Both the position numbers and the translations under genes were made by a program. Shown piece after piece: positions 8,338 through 17,653 of a stretch of 64,000 bases of DNA. Under the pieces are notes generated by a model that saw nothing but the letters and a program-made list of their open reading frames with translations, did not search any database and was not told the DNA's origin. Position 1 is the first letter of the stretch. The number at the start of each line of letters is the position of its first letter. This DNA comes from Flavobacterium pallidum (GTDB lineage Bacteria; Bacteroidota; Bacteroidia; Flavobacteriales; Flavobacteriaceae), in NCBI RefSeq assembly GCF_003097535.1, contig NZ_CP029187.1, forward strand, positions 2,914,001 through 2,978,000. Reading direction: 5' to 3'.

Positions 8338-9029
8338 TGAATTATTTACTCCCTTTGTTATCGGTGTTGGCAGGTTATGCATTCGCCATATTTGTCCAAC
8401 CGAAAAAGAAAAAAAACCTCAAACTGCTGCTGTCCTTCAGCGGGGCATTCCTGCTGTCCTTAACCGTGATGCACCTGCTCCCGGAAGTGTATGAAAGCGA
8501 CCATGCCGCAAACGTTGAAGGACATTCGCATGCCGTCGGGATATTCATCATGGTCGGGATTTTATTCCAGATCCTGCTCGAATTCTTTTCAAAAGGCGCG
8601 GAACACGGCCACGTACACGGCCATGAAGAAATGCAAACGATGCCATGGACATTGTTCTTCAGCCTCTGCCTCCATGCCTTTCTCGAAGGGTTTCCGGTTA
8701 GCCGCCACAGCGACCTGGCCATGGGGATTGCCATCCACCACTTGCCGATTGCCGTCATCCTGACGCTTTTCTTCATCAATGGCAAATTGAAAAAAACCAC
8801 GATTTTTATATTCATGGCAGCGTTTTCGATCATGACGCCGTTGGGAACCTTTGCCTCGGAATCGCTGTCTGTCTTAAACGACTATTACACTCAGATTACG
8901 GCCATAGTCATCGGGATCCTATTCCACATTTCCTCGACCATTATTTTTGAAGCCAGCGAAAACCACAAATTCAACGTTGCCAAATTATCGATGATCGCAC
9001 TTGGGATATTGTTAGCGTTCCTGCTATAA
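8337..9029 (+). CDS. ZIP family metal transporter
   Basis: A 230-residue inner-membrane protein with about eight hydrophobic helices. The ZIP family (zinc/iron uptake) is recognised from the metal-binding helices (SLCLHAFLEGFPV with H and E ligands, then GIAIHHLPIAVIL) and the His-rich cytoplasmic loop EHGHVHGHEEMQ between helices 3 and 4. It overlaps the preceding methyltransferase by one base. Divalent metal import, probably zinc, is the family role. Specificity is not determinable here. Confidence 0.85.
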   Translation: MNYLLPLLSVLAGYAFAIFVQPKKKKNLKLLLSFSGAFLLSLTVMHLLPEVYESDHAANVEGHSHAVGIFIMVGILFQILLEFFSKGAEHGHVHGHEEMQTMPWTLFFSLCLHAFLEGFPVSRHSDLAMGIAIHHLPIAVILTLFFINGKLKKTTIFIFMAAFSIMTPLGTFASESLSVLNDYYTQITAIVIGILFHISSTIIFEASENHKFNVAKLSMIALGILLAFLL

Positions 9030-9157
9030 GGCGCTGCATCTACCCAATGTTGGCAGGCGCATTGAGTCGTGCCTTCTGCATTTTAACTGCTTTTCTGATT
9101 GCGCCAATTTGTTGCTATTGCAATCAAAAATCCCGCGCGATTTTAATTGTAAAATCG

Positions 9158-9165
9158 TAACTTTG
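9158..9165 (+). promoter_or_regulatory. -7 promoter box of the murQ operon
   Basis: TAACTTTG matches TAnnTTTG exactly. It places transcription about 20 nt before the TTG codon used by murQ, which supports that start. The remainder of the 160-nt gap shows nothing recognisable. Confidence 0.6.
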
Positions 9166-9190
9166 GTTCAGAACCAAAAAACCATATATT

Positions 9191-10009
9191 TTGTCTTTTA
9201 CCAAAACGACCGAACAATCCTCAAAATACAACAGCCTCGAATCCATGCCGGTCAGCGAATTGCTGGCCAACATCAATAATGAGGATAAAACAGTGCCTTA
9301 CGCTGTTGAGAAAGCGCTTCCGCAGATAGAAAAACTCGTCAATGAAATCGTGTCGCGCATGCAAAATGGCGGCCGCCTGTTCTATATCGGTGCCGGAACT
9401 TCCGGAAGGCTGGGCATTGTCGATGCGTCTGAATGTCCGCCAACTTTTGGAGTGCCGTTCGACCTTGTCAACGGGATTATTGCCGGCGGTGACAAAGCCA
9501 TCAGGCGCGCCGTGGAAAATGCCGAAGATGATGCGAATCAGGCCTGGAAAGACCTCACAGACATGAATATCGGCGCAAACGACACTGTCATCGGGATTGC
9601 CGCTTCAGGCACAACGCCTTATGTCATCGGCGGATTGGAGCAATGCAACAGGAATAATATATTAACGGGAAGCATTTGCTGCAACGCTGACAGCCCGCTT
9701 TCACAAACGGCAATGCATCCCATAGATGTGGTCGTAGGCCCGGAGTTTGTAACAGGAAGTTCCCGGATGAAAGCAGGTACCGCGCAAAAACTCGTACTCA
9801 ACATGATTTCCACAGCCGTGATGATCCGTTTGGGCCGCGTAAAAGGCAATAAGATGGTCGACATGCAGCTCAGCAACAACAAGCTCGTAGACCGCGGCGC
9901 GAAAATGATCGTAGAGGAAACCGGCGTCAGTTATGACCAGGCCATTGAAATGCTGGTTCAATATGGCAGTGTCAGAAGCGCTGTCGATAATTTCCAAAAT
10001 AAATTATAA
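9191..10009 (+). CDS. murQ: N-acetylmuramic acid 6-phosphate etherase
   Basis: A 272-residue SIS-fold enzyme that cleaves the lactyl ether of MurNAc-6-phosphate to GlcNAc-6-phosphate and lactate in peptidoglycan recycling. Characteristic motifs are YIGAGTSGRLGIVDASECPPTF and VIGIAASGTTPYVIGGL (written here as overlapping short pieces), then GSSRMKAGTAQKL. The start is TTG: the frame is closed upstream by a stop at 9158 with no ATG, and MSFTKTTEQSS is the N-terminus I expect for flavobacterial homologues. It heads a four-gene operon with 1-2 nt junctions. Confidence 0.92.
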   Translation: MSFTKTTEQSSKYNSLESMPVSELLANINNEDKTVPYAVEKALPQIEKLVNEIVSRMQNGGRLFYIGAGTSGRLGIVDASECPPTFGVPFDLVNGIIAGGDKAIRRAVENAEDDANQAWKDLTDMNIGANDTVIGIAASGTTPYVIGGLEQCNRNNILTGSICCNADSPLSQTAMHPIDVVVGPEFVTGSSRMKAGTAQKLVLNMISTAVMIRLGRVKGNKMVDMQLSNNKLVDRGAKMIVEETGVSYDQAIEMLVQYGSVRSAVDNFQNKL

Positions 10010-10227
10010 TGCCTACAAATAAAGACGTTTTAAACAAAGGATTAAAGCTGCTGACATTCGCATTGCCCTGCGCGTTCGTCGGTCCTGCAGTCATTCATTT
10101 TGCCTTTATCAACAAGCAGCAGCCTTTGTTCCCATTGGTATTCGGCATTGGGATCGTACTGGCATTTACCGCCATTTTCCTGATGTTCAAAGGCATCATC
10201 ACCATCATAAACAGCATGACCGATTGA
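10009..10227 (+). CDS. DUF6095-like small membrane protein
   Basis: A 72-residue protein with two hydrophobic helices (about residues 15-33 and 41-62) joined by a short loop. I recognise it as DUF6095, a small Bacteroidetes family that typically follows murQ. Its start shares one base with the murQ stop and its stop shares one base with the next start, so translation is probably coupled. Function is unknown. Inner-membrane location is inferred. Confidence 0.75.
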   Translation: MPTNKDVLNKGLKLLTFALPCAFVGPAVIHFAFINKQQPLFPLVFGIGIVLAFTAIFLMFKGIITIINSMTD

Positions 10228-10799
10228 TGGAAAACCTCATAAATATCGATGTTGTTTTTGAAAAGCTATCCCTTTTCAACCAGACCCTGAGGAACAGGGA
10301 ATTTGACGGATGCATCTTCCGCAACTGTGATTTTTCGGGCAGTGATTTGTCGAACAATACTTTTACGGATTGTGAATTCCACAATTGCAATTTAGGAATG
10401 GCCAAACTGCGGGAAACGGGCTTAAAGACGGTTTCATTCACCAGCTGCAAACTGATTGGCGTACGCTTTGATGAAACGGAGGAATTCCTTTTCAGCGTCA
10501 GTTTTGACAATTCAATACTCGATTATGCGTGTTTTGAAAATAAGAAAATGCCTAAAACCACCTTCAGTTACTGCTCTTTGCGCGAAACGATTTTTATCGG
10601 AGCCAATCTTACCGATTCTGATTTTGACCACTGCAATCTCGAAGGTGCCATTTTCAATGAAACCGAATTGAAGGAATGTGATTTCACGACGGCTTACAAT
10701 TTCGCCATCGATCCGGAATTCAACCCCATGAAAAAAGCTAAATTTTCAACTGAAGCACTGCCCAGCCTGCTTACCAAATACGACATTAAAATCATCTGA
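10227..10799 (+). CDS. Pentapeptide-repeat protein
   Basis: A 190-residue protein made almost wholly of A(D/N)LXX-like pentapeptides: CIFRNCDFSGSDLSNNTF, CEFHNCNLGMAKL, and IFIGANLTDSDFDHCNLEG near the end. These fold as a right-handed quadrilateral beta helix. The ATG at 10227 overlaps the DUF6095 stop and is preferred to a TTG one codon earlier. Some relatives (Qnr/MfpA) bind DNA gyrase, but nothing here indicates that role. It is also comparable to uncharacterised flavobacterial pentapeptide proteins. Confidence 0.85.
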   Translation: MENLINIDVVFEKLSLFNQTLRNREFDGCIFRNCDFSGSDLSNNTFTDCEFHNCNLGMAKLRETGLKTVSFTSCKLIGVRFDETEEFLFSVSFDNSILDYACFENKKMPKTTFSYCSLRETIFIGANLTDSDFDHCNLEGAIFNETELKECDFTTAYNFAIDPEFNPMKKAKFSTEALPSLLTKYDIKII

Positions 10800-10801
10800 T
10801 T

Positions 10802-11380
10802 ATGGATATCAATTCCGCTTACCTCGAAAGCGCCCGCAAGCAATTCCTGTATTATAAAACCATCGCGGAAAAAGCCATGGCGCAGCTGCATGACGGCCAA
10901 TTGTTTGCCTCAGACAATGAAGACACGAACAGCATTGCCGTTATCGTAAAGCATTTGTCCGGAAACATGCTCTCCCGCTGGACCGACTTCCTGACCTCCG
11001 ACGGCGAAAAGGAATGGCGTGACCGCGACAATGAATTTAACGATACCTATGAATCAAAAACAGAAATGCTGGATGCCTGGAACAAAGGCTGGGACTGCCT
11101 TTTCAATGCCCTTGACAACCTGAAACCGGAACAGCTTTCGGACATTATATATATCAGGAACGAAGGACACACCGTAGTGGAAGCCATAAACCGGCAGCTG
11201 GCACATTATCCGTACCATGTGGGACAGATCATCTTTTATGCGAAGATGCTCAAGCAAGGCGAATGGGACACACTTTCCATCGCGCGAAACAAGTCCGGAA
11301 GTTACAATGCGGATAAGTTCTCGAAAGAAAAAGCAATCCGTAATTTCACTGACGATGAATTGGACAAATTAAACAAATAG
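10802..11380 (+). CDS. DinB-like (DUF1572) protein
   Basis: A 192-residue four-helix protein of the DinB/YfiT superfamily, DUF1572 branch. Three histidines expected as metal ligands are visible: VKHLSGNM near residue 50, then the pair in QLAHYPYHVGQIIFYA near residue 140. It closes the murQ operon, 2 nt after the pentapeptide gene. Superfamily members include bacillithiol-dependent transferases, and a bacillithiol gene (bshB1) lies elsewhere in this window. The link is speculative. Confidence 0.8.
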   Translation: MDINSAYLESARKQFLYYKTIAEKAMAQLHDGQLFASDNEDTNSIAVIVKHLSGNMLSRWTDFLTSDGEKEWRDRDNEFNDTYESKTEMLDAWNKGWDCLFNALDNLKPEQLSDIIYIRNEGHTVVEAINRQLAHYPYHVGQIIFYAKMLKQGEWDTLSIARNKSGSYNADKFSKEKAIRNFTDDELDKLNK

Positions 11381-11390
11381 AACTACGTAC

Positions 11391-11480
11391 CCTAGCCCCG
11401 ATTGCAGCGTAAATCCTTTTTTATGGCATAGCGCAGCGGAGCCGCAAAAAAGATTGCAGCGAAAAGCGGGATAAAGCTCC
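11391..11480. repeat. CTAGCCCCGAT hairpin element, copy 1
   Basis: A 90-nt element from CCTAGCCCCGATTGCAG to AGCGGGATAAAGCTCC. The outer arms (GCCCCGATTGCAGCGTAAATC, and GATTGCAGCG with AGCGGG) are imperfect inverted repeats around a variable centre. The ends closely match the copy at 25254-25334. It fills the gap before the next lipoprotein gene. Confidence 0.8.
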
Positions 11481-11486
11481 TTAAAA

Positions 11487-11864
11487 ATGAAAAAAATACT
11501 TTTAGCAACAATTTCGTTACTGATGATGTCGTGTTATGAACCGCCGGAACGCAAATGCGCCGATTTCAAAACCGGGAAATTCCGCACGGAACAAACCGTC
11601 AACGGAAAGAAAACCGTCATGGAGTTTGAACGCAACGACAGCCTCGAGACCGGGATTTTAAACGGAAAGCAGGAAATCGCAACGATCCGCTGGGTGAATG
11701 ACTGCGAATACATCATGCGCAAGAAAGACCCGAAAAATTACCGTGAAGCCGTGGCAATAGGCGTGAAAATATTGACCACCTCGAAAAATTCCTATACCTT
11801 TGAATATGGGGAAGTCGGGAAATCTAAAAAGTTTACCGCCACCGCCACAAAGATTTCCGACTAA
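11487..11864 (+). CDS. Small lipoprotein of unknown function
   Basis: A 125-residue protein with a lipobox (MKKILLATISLLMMSC, lipidation at Cys16) and a single beta-rich domain (CADFKTGKFRTEQTV, IRWVNDCEYIMRKKD). From memory, flavobacterial homologues are often mislabelled 'DNA topoisomerase IV', apparently by transfer from a neighbouring parC. Nothing in it resembles a topoisomerase. It lies directly after a CTAGCCCCGAT hairpin element and 29 nt before terC. Function unknown. Confidence 0.75.
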   Translation: MKKILLATISLLMMSCYEPPERKCADFKTGKFRTEQTVNGKKTVMEFERNDSLETGILNGKQEIATIRWVNDCEYIMRKKDPKNYREAVAIGVKILTTSKNSYTFEYGEVGKSKKFTATATKISD

Positions 11865-11893
11865 CTAAAACCTAAAATTACAAATACCGCCAC

Positions 11894-12688
11894 ATGGAAG
11901 TTTTACTGAATCCCAATTCCTGGATTGCCTTACTGACACTCACATTTCTCGAAATCGTATTGGGGATTGACAATATCATCTTCATCTCGATTGCCACAGG
12001 AAAACTGCCTCCTGCAAAACGAAAAAGGGCTACTAAAATCGGGATGTTCCTTGCCATGTTTATGCGTATCGGGTTGCTTTTCGGAATTACATTGCTCATT
12101 GCGATGAAAGAACCGTGGTATTCGATCAATACGGGCTGGCTGACGCTCAACATCACTGGGCAAAGCATTATATTACTGCTTGGCGGCCTGTTCCTGCTGT
12201 ATAAAAGTACCAGTGAAATCCGCGAGAAAGTAGACGAGAAAGGCGAAGAGGAAAAAGAGCTCAAACGCGGTGCCGCTTCGACTTTTGGCAGCGTGATTGT
12301 ACAGATCATCCTGATTGATATGGTATTTTCGTTTGACAGTATCCTGACGGCCGTCGGGATGACGAACGGGGTTGTGGGCGCGATTTACATCATGATTGCG
12401 GCAGTGATTATTTCGGTATTCATCATGATGCAGTTTGCAGTTCCGATTGGTACGTTCGTGAACAAGAATCCATCCATACAGATCCTGGCATTGTCATTCC
12501 TGGTGCTGATTGGCTTTATGCTGATTGTGGAAGCGGCGCACCTGGCAAACGCTTCCTTCTTCGGGAATCATGTGGAAACCGTTCCGAAAGGCTACTTATA
12601 TTTCGCCATCGCATTCTCTTTGCTGGTAGAACTGCTGAATATGAAAATGTCGAAAAAGAATAAGAAAAGCCGTGATGAGGAAGCCTAA
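11894..12688 (+). CDS. TerC family membrane protein
   Basis: A 264-residue inner-membrane protein with about seven hydrophobic helices and the TerC signatures LEIVLGIDNIIFISI (acidic residues in helix 2) and IDMVFSFDSILTAVGMT. A charged loop (EKVDEKGEEEKELKRG) separates the two halves. The family includes tellurite-resistance TerC and the manganese exporters Alx/MeeF. Mn2+ export, possibly supporting metalation of exported proteins, is the best family-based guess. It converges on parC across an inverted repeat. Confidence 0.88.
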   Translation: MEVLLNPNSWIALLTLTFLEIVLGIDNIIFISIATGKLPPAKRKRATKIGMFLAMFMRIGLLFGITLLIAMKEPWYSINTGWLTLNITGQSIILLLGGLFLLYKSTSEIREKVDEKGEEEKELKRGAASTFGSVIVQIILIDMVFSFDSILTAVGMTNGVVGAIYIMIAAVIISVFIMMQFAVPIGTFVNKNPSIQILALSFLVLIGFMLIVEAAHLANASFFGNHVETVPKGYLYFAIAFSLLVELLNMKMSKKNKKSRDEEA

Positions 12689-12700
12689 ATAAATTAGGAA

Positions 12701-12749
12701 TTACAAATTATGAATTACGCATTGGTAGTTCGTAATTCATAATTTGTAA
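12701..12749. repeat. Perfect 19-bp inverted repeat between convergent genes
   Basis: TTACAAATTATGAATTACG (12701-12719) is the exact reverse complement of 12731-12749, with an 11-nt loop. The arms are themselves reiterations of AATTAC/AATTATG. It lies between the 3' ends of terC and parC and may end transcription both ways. Confidence 0.85.
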
Positions 12750-12756
12750 CCCATAA

Positions 12757-15456
12757 TTAAAATAGTGTGATCTGTCCCTCATCGTCAATCTGCATATTTT
12801 CATCGGATATTATTTCGCCTGCTTCGGTAACTTCCGGTTCTTCCGGGATGATTTCCTCAGGAATTTCATAAGGTAATGGATCCAGCATACTGACCTGCTT
12901 CAGTTTATCAGTAGTTAATTGATTTCCTAGTGCTTTAAGCCCTTTTACTGCAATAAATGCTTCCACATCTACAACGAGGTTTTCTTTTTGTACGCCTTTC
13001 ACTTTGGCAAAAACCAGTTCCGCCACAGGACGGTAATCCGTCGATACGATTTCGAGTTGGGAATTCGGGTGCTCGCTGATGAATGTCTCCTCTTTACCTT
13101 CTGTTTCTACAAGGAAACGCTTTAAATAATAGCGCTCTTTTTCACCATCGTAATAAATTGCGGAAATCGGTTTCTTCGGAATCCATTTTTCCAAAACGAC
13201 CATATCCGGATCGAAATGCGTGGTAAGTTCAGGGATAATGACCTTAAGTTTACCCGCTTGTGATATCACAAGGATCTTATCGCTTGGCCTGAATTCGCCC
13301 AGCAGTTCCCCACGCGCATCCACGTTAAGTCGCTGCACGGTATCATCAAACCAGATTTTGCGTGGCAACAATGTCGAAATCCCTTTTTCCTTAAGCTCGA
13401 TTTTCTTGATAGGGTATTTGGTGACAAGATTGCCTTTTGATGAACGCCCTTTGATGGCCATATTGGCAAAATCGATATCGAACTTCAGTTTTTTGATGCT
13501 ACCGATTTGGCGCAGTAGAATGGTAATGACTTCCGCTTCCCCATTCGGGTTGTTAGAGAAATACAATACCTGTGAACCCGCATTGCCATTGGTCAGGTCG
13601 TAAGCTTTGTCACGCGTGACGCCGGAAACATTGAAACGCTTGATAAACGATGGCCCGGATTTCCCATCGCGGTATACCATATTATAAATCGTGCGTTTGT
13701 CGTTTTTGTCAAAAATATCGACATGGATGATGTCTTTGCCTATGAATTTCTTGTCATCGACCTTTGTAATCATCACCGAACCGTTGCGCAGGAATACGAT
13801 CACATCATCAATGTCTGAACAATCCGTCACATACTCGTCCTTCTTCAATCCGGTACCGACAAAGCCTTCTTCGCGGTTCACGTAAAGTTTGGTATTGCGC
13901 AATACCACTTTTGTAGCTTCAATATCGTCGAAAATGCGGAGTTCCGTCTGGCGTTCGCGTCCTTTGCCGTATTTCTCTTTCAGTTTGGTAAAAAAGGCTA
14001 TTGCAAAATCAATCAGGTGGTCAAGGTCGTGTTTCACCTGTTCGATTTCCCCTTCGAGCGCTTCAATTTTTTCCTGTGCTTTGTCGATATCGAATTTGGA
14101 AATCCTCTTAATCCGGATTTCAGTCAATCGGTTGATATCCTCTACAGTGACTTCGCGCTTTAAATGCTTGATGTGTGGTTTCAAACCTTCATCGATGGCA
14201 TTGATGACACCTTCCCAGGTTTCTTCCTCCTCAATCAGGCGGTAAATCCTGTTTTCGATGAAAATCCTTTCCAGCGATGCAAAATGCCAGTGTTCTTCAA
14301 GTTCGTCGAGCTGGATTTCGAGTTCCTGTTTCAGCAACTGCACCGTTCTTTTGGTTGATATCCGCAGCATTTCCGACACGCCGATGAACATCGGTTTATG
14401 ATCCCCAATGACGCAGCCCAATGGCGCGACCGACGTTTCGCAACCAGTAAATGCATATAATGCGTCAATGGTCTTATCGGGAGAAACGCCTGGAAAAAGA
14501 TGGATCAGTATCTCTACCTCGGCAGCGGTATTGTCCTCAATTTTTTTGATTTTTATTTTCCCTTTCTCATTGGCTTTCAATATACTGTCGATCAGGGTTG
14601 AAGTGTTGGTTGAAAATGGAATCTGCGTAATAACGAGCGTATTCTTGTCCCATTGACCAATCTTTGCGCGTACCCGCACACGCCCGCCGCGCATCCCGTC
14701 GTTATAATTTGATACGTCAGCGATACCTGCAGTCTGGAAATCAGGAAAAAGCTGGAATGGCTTATTTTTCAGGATTTTTACCGAAGCATCAATCAGTTCG
14801 TTGAAATTGTGTGGCAAAACTTTTGTCGAAAGCCCAACGGCGATTCCCTCTGCGCCCTGCGCCAACAGCAACGGAAATTTTACCGGAAGATTATTCGGCT
14901 CATTACGGCGGCCGTCATAAGAGGCAACCCATTCCGTAATTTTCGGACTGTACAACACTTCCAAAGCGAATTTGGAAAGCCTCGCTTCAATATAACGTGA
15001 CGCTGCTGCACCGTCACCGGTCAGGATATTCCCCCAGTTTCCCTGGGTGTCAATGAGCAGTTCCTTCTGCCCTATCTGCACCATCGCATCACCAATACTC
15101 GCGTCACCGTGCGGATGGTATTGCATCGTATGCCCAACGACATTGGCCACTTTGTTGTAACGGCCGTCATCGAGTTCCTTCAACGAATGCATGATGCGGC
15201 GCTGCACGGGCTTAAAGCCGTCCTCGATAGCCGGTACGGCACGCTCGAGAATTACATACGAAGCATAATCGAGGAACCAATCCTTGTACATTCCGGTAAC
15301 CTTCGTGATGGTATCATTCGGGTCTTCCTCATCCTGTTCGTAGAAATGGCTGCCTTCGGAAATACGGATTTCCTCATCAAAACCTTCAGTACTGTCGTTC
15401 AACGCACCTTGAGATTCGTCGTCATTGGGGATAATATCGTCTTCTTCGTCTTTCAT
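12757..15456 (-). CDS. parC: DNA topoisomerase IV subunit A
   Basis: An 899-residue type IIA topoisomerase breakage-reunion subunit that decatenates daughter chromosomes with ParE. Seen in order: an acidic N-terminal extension (about 50 residues), DYASYVILERAVPAIEDG, the active-site tyrosine in AAASRYIEARLS, a long coiled-coil tower region (KRISKFDIDKAQEKIEALEG), a C-terminal wrapping domain without the GyrA box, and an acidic tail. Pairing with the neighbouring parE supports topoisomerase IV rather than gyrase. A 127-nt gap separates it from parE upstream. Confidence 0.93.
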   Translation of the reverse strand: MKDEEDDIIPNDDESQGALNDSTEGFDEEIRISEGSHFYEQDEEDPNDTITKVTGMYKDWFLDYASYVILERAVPAIEDGFKPVQRRIMHSLKELDDGRYNKVANVVGHTMQYHPHGDASIGDAMVQIGQKELLIDTQGNWGNILTGDGAAASRYIEARLSKFALEVLYSPKITEWVASYDGRRNEPNNLPVKFPLLLAQGAEGIAVGLSTKVLPHNFNELIDASVKILKNKPFQLFPDFQTAGIADVSNYNDGMRGGRVRVRAKIGQWDKNTLVITQIPFSTNTSTLIDSILKANEKGKIKIKKIEDNTAAEVEILIHLFPGVSPDKTIDALYAFTGCETSVAPLGCVIGDHKPMFIGVSEMLRISTKRTVQLLKQELEIQLDELEEHWHFASLERIFIENRIYRLIEEEETWEGVINAIDEGLKPHIKHLKREVTVEDINRLTEIRIKRISKFDIDKAQEKIEALEGEIEQVKHDLDHLIDFAIAFFTKLKEKYGKGRERQTELRIFDDIEATKVVLRNTKLYVNREEGFVGTGLKKDEYVTDCSDIDDVIVFLRNGSVMITKVDDKKFIGKDIIHVDIFDKNDKRTIYNMVYRDGKSGPSFIKRFNVSGVTRDKAYDLTNGNAGSQVLYFSNNPNGEAEVITILLRQIGSIKKLKFDIDFANMAIKGRSSKGNLVTKYPIKKIELKEKGISTLLPRKIWFDDTVQRLNVDARGELLGEFRPSDKILVISQAGKLKVIIPELTTHFDPDMVVLEKWIPKKPISAIYYDGEKERYYLKRFLVETEGKEETFISEHPNSQLEIVSTDYRPVAELVFAKVKGVQKENLVVDVEAFIAVKGLKALGNQLTTDKLKQVSMLDPLPYEIPEEIIPEEPEVTEAGEIISDENMQIDDEGQITLF

Positions 15457-15583
15457 TTATTGGAGTCAAAAGCAATCGCTTTTCTTCACTTAAAAATTAT
15501 ATTTCTCTCTGCAAATGTGCTTTTCATTTAGCACTTTATTGCCATCCTTGTCAATTGTTTCTTCTTTTACGAAATCGCATTCG

Positions 15584-17440
15584 TTATGACTCTGTGATCA
15601 TATCCAATTCCACTTTCAGGTTATTGATGATGAATTCCTGCCTGTCCGGTGTATTTTTCCCCATATAAAACGAAAGCAATTGCTCAATCGATGTACCTTT
15701 ATCCAGCATGATCGGGTCCAACCTGATGTCATCACCGATGAAATGTTTAAACTCATCCGGCGAAATTTCCCCCAATCCCTTGAATCGGGTAATCTCAGGT
15801 TTCGGCTTCAGTTTTTCAATTGCGGCGACACGTTCCTCTTCAGAATAACAATAAATCGTTTCTTTCCTGTTCCGCACACGGAAAAGTGGTGTCTGCAAAA
15901 TATACAAATGGCTTTCCTTTATCAATTCAGGGAAAAACTGCAGAAAAAAAGTGATCAGCAGCAAACGGATGTGCATGCCGTCAACATCGGCATCAGTGGC
16001 GATTACAATGTTGTTGTACCGCAGGTCGCTCATATCCTCTTCGATATTCAAAGCAGCCTGCAGCAGGTTGAATTCCTCATTCTCATACACGATTTTCTTG
16101 CTCATGCCGTAAGAATTCAACGGCTTGCCGCGAAGGCTGAAAACCGCCTGTGTATTGACATCGCGCGATTTTGTGATCGAACCAGAAGCCGAATCCCCCT
16201 CCGTAATGAAAAGCGTGCTTTCGAGGTAGCGCGGGTTCTTGATATCGGGTAAATGTACGCGGCAGTCACGCAGTTTCTTGTTGTGCAGGCTCGCTTTCTT
16301 GGCGCGGTCTTTGGCAAGTTTGCGGATTCCGGAAAGCTCTTTACGCTCCCTTTCAGCCTGGAGGATCTTACGCAATAATAAATCGGCGGTTTCCGGGTTT
16401 TTATGCAGGAAATTGTCGAGTTTGTTTTTGACAAAATCATTGATGAAGGTACGCACTGAAGCCATATCGGGGCCCATTTCCGTAGAGCCCAGCTTTGTTT
16501 TTGTCTGGGATTCGAAAACAGGTTCCATCACTTTTACACTCACCGCGCTCACGATGGATTTTCGTATATCGGAAGGCTCAAAGCCTTTATTGTAGAACTC
16601 ACGGATGGTTTTCACCAATGCCTCACGGAAAGCCACCAAATGCGTTCCGCCCTGCGTCGTATTCTGCCCGTTGACAAAAGAATGGTATTCTTCGCTGTAT
16701 TGGGATTTGCTGTGCGTCATGGCAATCTCAATGTCATCACCCAGGAGATGTATGATCGGGTACACCATGTCTTCTTCTGAAATATTTTCATCAAGCAAAT
16801 CCTTCAGTCCGTTATCCGAATAGAATTTTTCACCGTTGTAAATAATCGTCAGGCCGGTATTCAGGTAGCAGTAATTCTTAAGCATTTTTATTACATATTC
16901 ATTCCTGAATTTGTAATTTTTAAAAATGGCTTCATCGGGTACAAAGACGACTTTTGTACCCTTCCTCTTCGTAGTATCGATCACCTCTTCTTCTGACACC
17001 AGGTTTCCGGCTGAAAATTCTGCGGCTTTCTGCTTGTCATCACGTACGGATTCCACGCGGAAATAATTCGACAAAGCGTTTACTGCCTTGGTACCGACAC
17101 CATTTAAACCCACGGATTTCTTAAACGCCAGCGAATCGTATTTACCGCCGGTATTCATTTTCGAGACGACATCCACCACTTTTCCCAACGGAATGCCGCG
17201 GCCGTAATCGCGTACGGTAACCGTCTTATCGCGAATGGTGACTTCAATCGTTTTTCCGGCACCCATAACGAATTCATCGATACAGTTGTCGATGACTTCC
17301 TTGAGCAGGATATAGATGCCGTCATCTACAGAAGAACCGTCGCCAAGCTTCCCGATGTACATGCCGGGGCGCATGCGGATGTGTTCTTTCCAGTCTAACG
17401 AACGGATATTATCTTCGGTATATTGATTTTCGCCTGACAT
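15584..17440 (-). CDS. parE: DNA topoisomerase IV subunit B
   Basis: A 618-residue ATPase partner of ParC. The GHKL ATPase domain has [22 protein letters not shown] and [15 protein letters not shown] transducer domain follows, then the TOPRIM domain with [11 protein letters not shown] and the metal-binding [10 protein letters not shown]. The start [15 protein letters not shown] is preferred, because 13 in-frame residues upstream are not expected in homologues. The downstream neighbour on the same strand is parC. The 17441-17653 gap contains an AT-rich leader and a weak word repeat near 17580-17650. Confidence 0.93.
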   Translation of the reverse strand: MSGENQYTEDNIRSLDWKEHIRMRPGMYIGKLGDGSSVDDGIYILLKEVIDNCIDEFVMGAGKTIEVTIRDKTVTVRDYGRGIPLGKVVDVVSKMNTGGKYDSLAFKKSVGLNGVGTKAVNALSNYFRVESVRDDKQKAAEFSAGNLVSEEEVIDTTKRKGTKVVFVPDEAIFKNYKFRNEYVIKMLKNYCYLNTGLTIIYNGEKFYSDNGLKDLLDENISEEDMVYPIIHLLGDDIEIAMTHSKSQYSEEYHSFVNGQNTTQGGTHLVAFREALVKTIREFYNKGFEPSDIRKSIVSAVSVKVMEPVFESQTKTKLGSTEMGPDMASVRTFINDFVKNKLDNFLHKNPETADLLLRKILQAERERKELSGIRKLAKDRAKKASLHNKKLRDCRVHLPDIKNPRYLESTLFITEGDSASGSITKSRDVNTQAVFSLRGKPLNSYGMSKKIVYENEEFNLLQAALNIEEDMSDLRYNNIVIATDADVDGMHIRLLLITFFLQFFPELIKESHLYILQTPLFRVRNRKETIYCYSEEERVAAIEKLKPKPEITRFKGLGEISPDEFKHFIGDDIRLDPIMLDKGTSIEQLLSFYMGKNTPDRQEFIINNLKVELDMITES

Positions 17441-17653
17441 GTAGAATAACGGTTTTGACTTACAGTGAATTTGGCTCATTGCTCAGCGCACGGCCTCTTT
17501 TTTGCTAATATAGTTGAAATAACAGGGATTTGAAAGACGGGAAAATCAAAGTTATTAAGAATGATATTGACAAATAAGCCAGGGAAATCCGGAAGATAGA
17601 GGAACAAAAGGTTTTACGTTTGCTGTTTCTTTCGAACTTTTCTAACTCTCGTA

